Part shown: positions 1 through 5,540 of the stretch, in pieces
Position numbering within the stretch: position 1 is the stretch's first letter
Layout of the letters: each line of letters opens with the position of its first letter
DNA from: Chitinophagaceae bacterium
Lineage (GTDB): Bacteria; Bacteroidota; Bacteroidia; Chitinophagales; Chitinophagaceae
Assembly (NCBI GenBank): GCA_947459455.1
Contig: CANHEC010000152.1
Location: forward strand, 1 to 6,106
DNA length: 6,106 nucleotides
Direction of reading: 5' to 3'
Program-made: the position numbers and the translations under genes
Notes under the pieces: generated by a model
Seen by the model: the letters and a program-made list of their open reading frames with translations, nothing else
The model's database searches: none
Told to the model about the DNA's origin: nothing

Positions 1-77
1 AGTTTCTTAAAACAAATGACGGGCGGCGCTGAACACGACTGCCTGCCAGGCGGCCCGCGGGCCCATCAAAATCATGT

Positions 78-106
78 TTTGCCGGCGCCGAATACGGGTA
101 TCTTAG
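78..106 (+). promoter_or_regulatory. Possible gpmI promoter (Bacteroidota type)
   Basis: A TTTG at 78-81 is followed after 17 nt by TATCTTAG at 99-106. This fits the Bacteroidota sigma-ABfA-type consensus (TTTG at -33, TAnnTTTG at -7) with one mismatch in the -7 box. Transcription would start near 112-114, leaving a leader of about 55 nt before the gpmI start at 169. The match is imperfect and the motif is short, so this is only a candidate. Confidence 0.35.
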
Positions 107-168
107 CGGCCCTGCTGCCCACCTGCAGCGGGCATTTTTCAACGCAAGCAATCGAACCATTTTTTTGT

Positions 169-1689
169 ATGAACAAGACCATGCTCATCATTATGGATGG
201 CTGGGGCCTGGGCCAGGTGCCTGCCTCCGATGCTATCCGGGCAGCCAATACCCCTTTTGTAGATAGCCTGTACAGCCAATACCCCCACACCACCCTCACC
301 ACCTGTGGCGAGCTGGTGGGCCTGCCCGACGGCCAAATGGGCAATAGCGAAGTAGGCCACCTGAACATGGGTGCCGGCCGCATTGTGTACCAGGAGCTGC
401 AGCGCATCAATGTGGCCATCCGCGATGGCGAGTTTCAGCAAAACCCCACCCTGCTGCAAAGCATTGCCTACGCCAAAGCCAACGCCAAACCCCTGCACCT
501 GCTGGGTCTGGTAAGCGATGGCGGTGTACACAGCCACCTCAACCACCTGAAGGCCCTGACCAGCCTGTGCCAGGCGCAAGGCCTTCAGCAGGTATACATC
601 CATGCCTTTACCGATGGCCGCGACTGCGACCCCAAGAGCGGTCTCGGATTTTTGACCGAGCTGCAAGCCCACCTGCAGCAAACGGTGGGGCAGATAGCTA
701 CCGTAAACGGCCGCTACTACGCCATGGACCGCGACAAGCGCTGGGAGCGGGTGAAGCTGGCCTACGATGCCATGGTAAATGGAGAAGGCGCTACCGCTAC
801 CGATCTGCTGGCCGCCATCGAAGCCTCGTACGCCGCCGGCATCACCGATGAGTTTATCAAACCCACCGTTATTACCGATGCTGCCGGCCAGCCGCTGGCC
901 CGCATTCAGGACGGCGATGCGGTACTGGTATTCAACTTCAGAACCGACCGCTGCCGCGAAATAACCGAAGTGCTGACCCAGCAAGACCTGCCGGAACACG
1001 GCATGCACAAGCTGACCCTGCACTACACCACCATGACCGAGTACGACAAAAGCTGGACCGGTGTGCACGTGGTATTTGCCACCGATAACCTGAACAATAC
1101 GCTCGGCGAAGTAATAGCCGCTCATGGCCTGAAGCAGATTCGCATAGCTGAAACCGAAAAGTATCCGCACGTCAGCTTCTTTTTCAGCGGTGGCCGCGAA
1201 GCCGCTTTCGAAGGTGAAAAGCGCATCATAGTACCCAGCCCCAAAGTGGCTACCTACGATTTGCAACCCGAAATGAGTGCCCATGAAGTAACAGCCACCC
1301 TGCTGCCCGACATTGCCAGCGAAGAGTACGCATTCATCTGCCTCAACTTTGCCAATGCCGATATGGTAGGCCATACCGGTGTATGGCCCGCTGCCATCAA
1401 AGCCGCCGAAACAGTAGACCACTGCGTACAGCAGGTGGTAACCACCGCACTGGCACATGGCTACACCATTTTTCTCACGGCCGACCACGGCAACAGCGAC
1501 TACCTCATCAACGAAGATGGCAGCCCCAACACAGCACATACGCTCAATCCGGTGCCGCTGTTCGTTATCAGCCGCAGCTGGCACGGCACGGTACGCCCGG
1601 GCAAGCTGGGCGATATTGCTCCCAGCATACTTACCATCATGGGCCTGCCCATACCGCCCGATATGACGGGGGAAGTGTTGGTGTCGTAA
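169..1689 (+). CDS. gpmI: 2,3-bisphosphoglycerate-independent phosphoglycerate mutase
   Basis: This cytoplasmic enzyme interconverts 3-phosphoglycerate and 2-phosphoglycerate in glycolysis and gluconeogenesis, using two Mn ions and a phosphoserine intermediate rather than a bisphosphoglycerate cofactor. The 506-residue length is normal for the family. Family motifs appear in order: metal ligand Asp10 in MDGWG; nucleophile Ser60 in GQMGNSEVGH; His121 in SDGGVHSH; TDGRD at 148-152; NGRYYAMDRDKRW at 180-192; FNFRTDR at 255-261; Lys331 in ETEKYPHV; Asp398 and His402 in NADMVGHTG; Asp439 and His440 in TADHGN; and His457 in NTAHT. All expected catalytic and metal residues are present. The ATG at 169 is chosen because it gives the usual family N-terminus (MNKTMLIIMDGWG); an ATG at 181 is also possible. 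The frame stays open upstream to position 1, but that extension has no family character. The gene sits alone between a possible promoter and a strong terminator. Confidence 0.97.
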   Translation: MNKTMLIIMDGWGLGQVPASDAIRAANTPFVDSLYSQYPHTTLTTCGELVGLPDGQMGNSEVGHLNMGAGRIVYQELQRINVAIRDGEFQQNPTLLQSIAYAKANAKPLHLLGLVSDGGVHSHLNHLKALTSLCQAQGLQQVYIHAFTDGRDCDPKSGLGFLTELQAHLQQTVGQIATVNGRYYAMDRDKRWERVKLAYDAMVNGEGATATDLLAAIEASYAAGITDEFIKPTVITDAAGQPLARIQDGDAVLVFNFRTDRCREITEVLTQQDLPEHGMHKLTLHYTTMTEYDKSWTGVHVVFATDNLNNTLGEVIAAHGLKQIRIAETEKYPHVSFFFSGGREAAFEGEKRIIVPSPKVATYDLQPEMSAHEVTATLLPDIASEEYAFICLNFANADMVGHTGVWPAAIKAAETVDHCVQQVVTTALAHGYTIFLTADHGNSDYLINEDGSPNTAHTLNPVPLFVISRSWHGTVRPGKLGDIAPSILTIMGLPIPPDMTGEVLVS

Positions 1690-1714
1690 GCCGGCGTCCA
1701 CATTACACTTCATC

Positions 1715-1742
1715 ATACCCACCACCAGGTGGGTATTTTTTT
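1715..1742 (+). terminator. Intrinsic terminator of gpmI
   Basis: A perfect 9-bp stem (ATACCCACC at 1715-1723 with GGTGGGTAT at 1728-1736) with an ACCA loop runs directly into seven Ts (1736-1742). It lies 25 nt after the gpmI stop codon. The form is a textbook Rho-independent terminator and separates gpmI from the next plus-strand unit. Confidence 0.9.
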
Positions 1743-1772
1743 GTTGACCAGCCGTGTGCATGGCCCAGCATC

Positions 1773-1805
1773 GTTGTGTCACTCACTTCAGCACCATTAC
1801 ATTTG
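1773..1805 (+). promoter_or_regulatory. Promoter of the haem-binding protein gene
   Basis: TACATTTG at 1798-1805 is an exact match to the Bacteroidota -7 box TAnnTTTG. GTTG at 1773-1776 lies 21 nt upstream and resembles the TTTG -33 box. The start point would fall near 1812, giving a very short leader before the ATG at 1829. Its location just after the gpmI terminator supports it. The spacing is within the range known for this sigma factor. Confidence 0.55.
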
Positions 1806-1817
1806 TCATCTGTCATC
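1804..1817 (+). repeat. Two tandem copies of TGTCATC
   Basis: TGTCATC occurs at 1804-1810 and again immediately at 1811-1817, and is followed by the related TGCC. The pair overlaps the end of the -7 box and lies in the predicted initial transcribed region. It could be a remnant of low-complexity TGTCATC/TGCCATC tandem arrays of a kind I recall from Bacteroidota intergenic DNA, a direct-repeat operator, or chance. Confidence 0.5.
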
Positions 1818-1828
1818 TGCCTTTCACT

Positions 1829-2368
1829 ATGAGTACAACCAACCCAACCACCGCTGCGCCCCGCAAAAAATCGTGGCTGCGCCGCATCCTGATCGTCCTG
1901 CTCATTATTGCTGCCGGCATCCAGTTTATACAGCCCGGCAAAAACAACCAGAGCATGGACATGACCCACGATATTGCCACCGTGGTGACCGTGCCCGATT
2001 CGGTCAAAGGCATCTTGAAAACCGCCTGCTACGATTGCCATAGCAATTTCACCCAATACCCCTGGTACAGCAGCATCCAGCCCATTGGCTGGTGGCTCAA
2101 AGACCATATTGACGAAGGCAAGAGCCACCTTAACTTTCAGGAGTTTGCGCTGGTAAAAGCCAACGACCGCTATAAGACCGTGGCCCTGCGCCAGGACCAC
2201 AAACTGGAAGAGGTAGCCGAAACTGTAGAAAGTGGCGAAATGCCCATGGACTCGTACACCTGGATACACGCCGAAGCCCGGCTGACACCCGCTCAAAAAG
2301 CCAGCCTCATCAGCTGGGTAGCTGCCGCCCGTAAAGAACTGGCCGCAGCCGCAAACAAAGCTCCCTAA
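1829..2368 (+). CDS. Membrane-anchored haem-binding domain protein (PF14376-like)
   Basis: This 179-residue protein has a basic N-terminus (PRKKSWLRR, 11-19), one hydrophobic segment at about 18-34, and a periplasm-facing domain. The domain contains the c-type haem attachment motif CYDCH (Cys67, Cys70, His71), followed by SNFTQYPWYSSIQPIGWWL (72-90), then DHIDEGKSHLNFQEF (92-106). This is the pattern of the Bacteroidota 'haem-binding domain' family (PF14376). Met138 or Met140 in GEMPM could be the second axial ligand, which is inference. The C-terminal RLTPAQKASLISW is also typical of small cytochromes. The ATG at 1829 is chosen because it begins just before the basic/hydrophobic anchor; an in-frame extension to 1754 would add a non-family stretch and would precede the promoter. 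The role is probably electron transfer or haem handling at the inner membrane; the exact partner is unknown. It probably shares a transcript with the next gene, 12 nt downstream. Confidence 0.88.
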   Translation: MSTTNPTTAAPRKKSWLRRILIVLLIIAAGIQFIQPGKNNQSMDMTHDIATVVTVPDSVKGILKTACYDCHSNFTQYPWYSSIQPIGWWLKDHIDEGKSHLNFQEFALVKANDRYKTVALRQDHKLEEVAETVESGEMPMDSYTWIHAEARLTPAQKASLISWVAAARKELAAAANKAP

Positions 2369-2380
2369 TTTGTGCGCCTG

Positions 2381-2911
2381 ATGCCCCACCAGGTACGACA
2401 ATACACAGCTGCACTGCTGGTGCTGATAGCACTGCTGCTACCGCTTTGGTACCTGGCCGATTTTGGGGTAGAGCTGTGGCAACACAAGCAGCAAGTGCGG
2501 CGTCAGCTGGTGGCCGGTCGTACGCAGCAGTTTCGCTGGCCGGCTGGGCAGGTACAGCTGAAAGACGGTGCCAAAGAAGCCGTATACGATGGCCAGTACG
2601 TCGACATTTTACACGCCAATATCCAGGGCGACACGCTGATTATTGAAGGCGTGCTCGATCATCAGGAAATCAGTTTGCAGCAGCATTTTCGGCAGCAGTG
2701 GCAGCCGGTGCCTCCTGCAGGTTCGCAGCAGCCCCGATCGCTGGGCATGGCCCGCTGGCTCAGCCTGCATTGGTTTTATCAGCCCACCGCTATTGTGCCG
2801 GCCTCACATGGCACCGGCCTGGCGGTACTGCACATGCCCGGTAGCTGCCCGCCGTGGGTGCGCTACCTGCCCGGACCACCTACGCCCCCTCCGCGGCACT
2901 GGCAGGGCTAA
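2381..2911 (+). CDS. Hypothetical small membrane protein upstream of the TonB receptor
   Basis: I do not recognise this protein with confidence. From the ATG it has 176 residues; a GTG at 2372, only 3 nt after the previous stop, would add three. It has one hydrophobic segment at about 8-25 (TAALLVLIALLLPLWYL), which may be an uncleaved signal or anchor. A charged Gln-rich stretch follows (WQHKQQVRRQL). The central part, KEAVYDGQYVDILHANIQGDTLIIEGVLDHQE (about 66-97), has the look of small Bacteroidota proteins encoded just ahead of TonB-dependent receptors, with an 'xYxGxxYDI...GDTLxxxxxxDxxE' pattern. The C-terminus is Pro-rich (PGPPTPPP), loosely like the RxPP-ending tails of DUF2946-type proteins that also sit beside metal-related TonB receptors. 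Those likenesses are from memory and untested. Tight spacing suggests co-transcription with the haem-binding gene. A role in metal or haem handling is only a guess from context. Confidence 0.75.
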   Translation: MPHQVRQYTAALLVLIALLLPLWYLADFGVELWQHKQQVRRQLVAGRTQQFRWPAGQVQLKDGAKEAVYDGQYVDILHANIQGDTLIIEGVLDHQEISLQQHFRQQWQPVPPAGSQQPRSLGMARWLSLHWFYQPTAIVPASHGTGLAVLHMPGSCPPWVRYLPGPPTPPPRHWQG

Positions 2912-2914
2912 TGA

Positions 2915-2982
2915 CTGCATGGCTACTTAGCCATCAGGCTTGCGGCACGTTTCATCCTTGTGCCACCTTTCATTTTTTTTTT
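2915..2982 (+). terminator. Possible weak terminator or attenuator after the two-gene unit
   Basis: Starting 3 nt after the preceding stop codon is a hairpin of CTG-C-ATGGCT with AGCCATCAG (2915-2937), with an ACTT loop and one bulged C. A second, smaller stem follows (GGCAC 2944-2948 with GTGCC 2960-2964), then after eight bases a run of ten Ts at 2973-2982. The geometry is looser than in the other two terminators here because the T run is not directly against a stem. It could equally be part of the receptor gene's promoter region. Confidence 0.35.
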
Positions 2983-3055
2983 GACCAATACAGCACCTGC
3001 CAGGCCCACCATTCATTGTGCCCTGCGCCAGGGTGCTGGTACGCATTTTTCTTTT

Positions 3056-5254
3056 ATGCCAAAACAACCACTGGTGTGGCTGGCCTGCCTGTATGCAGGT
3101 ACCAGCTTTGCCCAAACCGATACCCTGAGCGGTGGCGCCGAAGTGACGGTGGCCGCCAGCAAATGGGAACAAAAGCTGAACGAAGTACCCAACAAAATCA
3201 CCAAGGTTTCCAAGAAGGACATCTTGTTTAATACGCCGCAAACAGCCGCCGATATGCTGGCGCAAACCGGTGCTGTATTTGTACAAAAAAGCCAGCTGGG
3301 TGGCGGCAGCCCCATGATACGCGGCTTTGCTACCAACCGGGTGCTGCTGGTGGTAGATGGAGTGCGTATGAACAACGCCATCTACCGCAGTGGCAACCTG
3401 CAAAACATTATCAGCATAGATGCGCTGAGCACCGAAACGGCCGAAGTGGTATTTGGTCCGGGCTCGCTGATCTACGGTAGCGATGCCATTGGCGGTGTCA
3501 TAGATTTTCATAGCCTGGAGGCCCGGCTAAACCAACACGATAAGCGCAAACTGGCCACCAATGGCAGTGCTGTGCTGCGCTACAGCACGGCCAACTGCGA
3601 AAAAACAGCCCATGCCGATGTGAGCCTCGGCGGCAAAAAATGGGCCTACATGGGCAGTGTCACCTTCAGCAGTTTTGATGATTTGCAAATGGGAAAAAAC
3701 GGTGGCCAAAACAGCTACCTGCGGCCCGAGTATGTGCAGCGCATCAATGGCCGCGATAGCATTGTAAAAAATGCTGACCCGCGGCGCCAGGTGTTCAGCG
3801 GCTACGAGCAATGGAATACCGTGCAGAAGATCAGGTTCAGGCCATCGGATAAGCTGGACCTGCAGTACAGCTTTTACTACAGTGGCACCGGCACTACGCC
3901 CCGCTACGACCGGCTGATAGAATACCGCAACAATGCCCTGCGCTTTGCCGAGTGGAACTATGGCCCCATGCTGTGGCGTATGCATACCCTGCAGGCTACT
4001 TTGTTGCAAAAAAATGCGCTGTTTGATGCCGCCAAGCTGGTAGTAGGCTACCAGCTGTACGAAGAAAGCCGCATCGATAGGCAGCGCAACGACCTGAACC
4101 GGCGCACCCAGCTGGAAAAAGTACGCATGTACACGGCCAACTTCGATGCCAATAAAGCCGTGGGCAAAGGCGAACTGTTTTATGGGCTGGAAGCTGTGCT
4201 GAACGAAGTAAACTCGGTAGCCAGCAGCCAAAATATTAATACCGGCGCTACTACCGCAGTAGCTACCCGCTACCCCAACGGCAGCACCTGGAACAGCTAT
4301 GGCGCCTATGCCAGCTACCGGGTAAACCTGCAGCCAAAGCTCACCCTTACCTCGGGACTTCGCTACAATGCAGCACAGGTAAGGGCCAGCTTCAATAGTC
4401 GCTTTTTCCCATTTCCGTACCAAAGCGCAAGGCTAAACGATGGAGCCCTGACCGGCAACCTGGGCCTGGTGTACCGCCCGGCCAAAGCGTGGCAACTGAA
4501 TGCCAATGTATCCACCGGCTTTCGTGTTCCAAACATCGACGACATCGGCAAGTTGTTTGAAAGCACCCCCGGCAACCTGACCGTGCCCAACCCCAACCTG
4601 CGCAGCGAGTATGCCTGGAACTTTGAAACCGGTGTGCTGTACCAGGTACCGCAACAAGTGAAGCTGGAGCTCACCGGATTTTACACCCTGCTGGACAACG
4701 CCATTGTGCGCAGGCCCTTTCAGTTTAATGGACGAGACAGCATAGTGTACGACAATGTGCTGAGCCGCGTAGAAGCGCTGCAAAACGTAGGCAGGGCCAA
4801 CGTGTGGGGCCTGCAAGCGCTGGCCGAAGTATGGCTGCACCGCCGGCTGGCCGTGTTTACCATGGCCAACTACATTACCGGCCGCGAAACGGATGACCTG
4901 AAGAACGAACAGGTGCCGCTGCGGCATGCCCCGCCTTTTTATGGCAGCAGTGGTGCCCGCTACCAGCATGGTGCCTGGCGAGCCGAGATAAACGCACAGT
5001 ACCACGGCGAAATAAGCCACGAAAACATGGCGCCTACCGAGCTGGCCAAGCCGTTTATTTATGCCCGCAATGCCCAGGGGCGCCTATACTGCCCCGGCTG
5101 GTACACGCTGAACCTGCGAGCCAGCTACCAATGGAAAAACAGCACCCTGACCCTGGGCTGGGAAAACATGACCAACCAGCGCTACCGCACCTACAGCTCG
5201 GGCATAGTAGCCCCGGGTAGCAACCTGGTGCTGCAGCTGCGGGTGGGTTGGTAG
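3056..5254 (+). CDS. TonB-dependent outer-membrane receptor, haem/haemoglobin-type
   Basis: This 732-residue protein imports a ligand across the outer membrane using TonB energy. A signal peptide covers residues 1-20 (MPKQPLVWLACLYAGTSFAQ), with cleavage likely after AQ. A TonB-box-like stretch lies near EVTVAAS (29-35). The plug spans about 37-152 and includes ADMLAQTGAVFVQKSQ, GGGSPMIRGFATNRVLLVVDGVRMNN (82-107) and VVFGPGSLIYGSDAIGGVIDF. The GGGSPMIRGF and VDGVRMNNAIYRSGNLQN pattern is that of haemoglobin/haem receptors such as the HmuR/HutA group and their Bacteroidota relatives. The 22-strand barrel fills the rest, with FRVP (489-492) and NPNL (512-515) matching the FRAP and NPDL boxes, and a final strand NLVLQLRVGW. 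No His lies between those boxes, so haem as substrate is not assured; copper or a siderophore are alternatives. There is no N-terminal carboxypeptidase-like domain, so it is not SusC-type. The ATG at 3056 is chosen because it begins the signal peptide; the frame is open further upstream. Confidence 0.93.
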   Translation: MPKQPLVWLACLYAGTSFAQTDTLSGGAEVTVAASKWEQKLNEVPNKITKVSKKDILFNTPQTAADMLAQTGAVFVQKSQLGGGSPMIRGFATNRVLLVVDGVRMNNAIYRSGNLQNIISIDALSTETAEVVFGPGSLIYGSDAIGGVIDFHSLEARLNQHDKRKLATNGSAVLRYSTANCEKTAHADVSLGGKKWAYMGSVTFSSFDDLQMGKNGGQNSYLRPEYVQRINGRDSIVKNADPRRQVFSGYEQWNTVQKIRFRPSDKLDLQYSFYYSGTGTTPRYDRLIEYRNNALRFAEWNYGPMLWRMHTLQATLLQKNALFDAAKLVVGYQLYEESRIDRQRNDLNRRTQLEKVRMYTANFDANKAVGKGELFYGLEAVLNEVNSVASSQNINTGATTAVATRYPNGSTWNSYGAYASYRVNLQPKLTLTSGLRYNAAQVRASFNSRFFPFPYQSARLNDGALTGNLGLVYRPAKAWQLNANVSTGFRVPNIDDIGKLFESTPGNLTVPNPNLRSEYAWNFETGVLYQVPQQVKLELTGFYTLLDNAIVRRPFQFNGRDSIVYDNVLSRVEALQNVGRANVWGLQALAEVWLHRRLAVFTMANYITGRETDDLKNEQVPLRHAPPFYGSSGARYQHGAWRAEINAQYHGEISHENMAPTELAKPFIYARNAQGRLYCPGWYTLNLRASYQWKNSTLTLGWENMTNQRYRTYSSGIVAPGSNLVLQLRVGW

Positions 5255-5287
5255 CAATAGGTTGAAACTTGACCAACTACAGACATC

Positions 5288-5326
5288 ATGGGCACCTGTT
5301 ACTTGCGGTAGCGGGTGCCCATTTTT
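5288..5326 (+). terminator. Terminator of the receptor gene, between convergent genes
   Basis: A perfect 9-bp stem pairs ATGGGCACC (5288-5296) with GGTGCCCAT (5314-5322). It is followed by a five-T run (5322-5326). The 17-nt loop can form a small inner stem (TTAC with GTAG). It sits 33 nt after the receptor stop codon. The T run overlaps the stop codon of the minus-strand gene ending at 5325, so the hairpin also lies directly after that gene and may serve both strands, although no T run follows it in the minus direction. Confidence 0.85.
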
Positions 5327-5507
5327 ATCGGCCGCCGGTGCCACTCAGTACAGCACCAGTAGCCGGGCTTACCGTGTACGGCATTTCAAATTCGAAGAAT
5401 ACTTCTTCCGTTCTTATCAGCTTGCGGCAGCCGCCCAGCCAGCACACTGCCACCAGCCCCAGCAAGGCTGGCAGCAGCGTACAGCGGTATATGGTTCGGT
5501 TTATCAT
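5325..5507 (-). CDS. Small lipoprotein, 60 residues
   Basis: The protein has an N-terminal lipoprotein signal: a basic start (MINRTIYR), a hydrophobic core (LLPALLGLVAVCWL, 11-24) and the lipobox LGGC with Cys27 as the lipidated residue. The mature part is only 34 residues, RKLIRTEEVFFEFEMPYTVSPAT then GAVLSGTGGR, with no recognisable domain. It lies 33 nt downstream of the neighbouring minus-strand gene and probably shares its transcript. The stretch FEFEMPYTVSPAT looks like the start of the mature region of larger Bacteroidota lipoproteins, in which a 'P-T-x-SP...' segment leads into 'IRVGDTL'. The neighbour shows PATDTIRVGDTL at its visible start. It may therefore be a truncated paralogue, or a genuine small lipoprotein. 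The ATG at 5507 is chosen because it gives the complete signal peptide. Confidence 0.65.
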   Translation of the reverse strand: MINRTIYRCTLLPALLGLVAVCWLGGCRKLIRTEEVFFEFEMPYTVSPATGAVLSGTGGR

Positions 5508-5540
5508 TAGCAGCCGTATTGGGCTTGCAGGCTGCTGGCG

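Noticed and set aside
52..63. Palindrome GGCCCGCGGGCC upstream of gpmI
   Set aside because: It is a perfect 12-bp palindrome, but no T run follows on either strand and it lies before the candidate promoter; in GC-rich DNA it is not strong enough to call a terminator or operator.
160..167. TTTTTTTG just before the gpmI start as a -7 box
   Set aside because: It lacks the TA of TAnnTTTG and would put the transcript start after the ATG at 169, so the upstream candidate at 78-106 is preferred.
139..1782. A 547-codon open frame on the minus strand across gpmI
   Set aside because: It is fully antisense to a well-supported enzyme gene, has a composition rich in Gly, His, Val and Ala without domain motifs, and is explained by codon bias of the plus-strand gene.
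2927..3511. A 194-codon minus-strand frame covering the gap before the receptor
   Set aside because: Most of it overlaps the receptor plug region in antisense; the part in the gap has no signal peptide or motif.
3527..4423. A 298-codon open frame on the minus strand inside the receptor gene
   Set aside because: It is antisense to the receptor barrel, shows no recognisable motif and has the same shadow-frame composition.
4433..5020. A 195-codon minus-strand frame in the 3' half of the receptor gene
   Set aside because: It is antisense to conserved barrel strands and has no family character.
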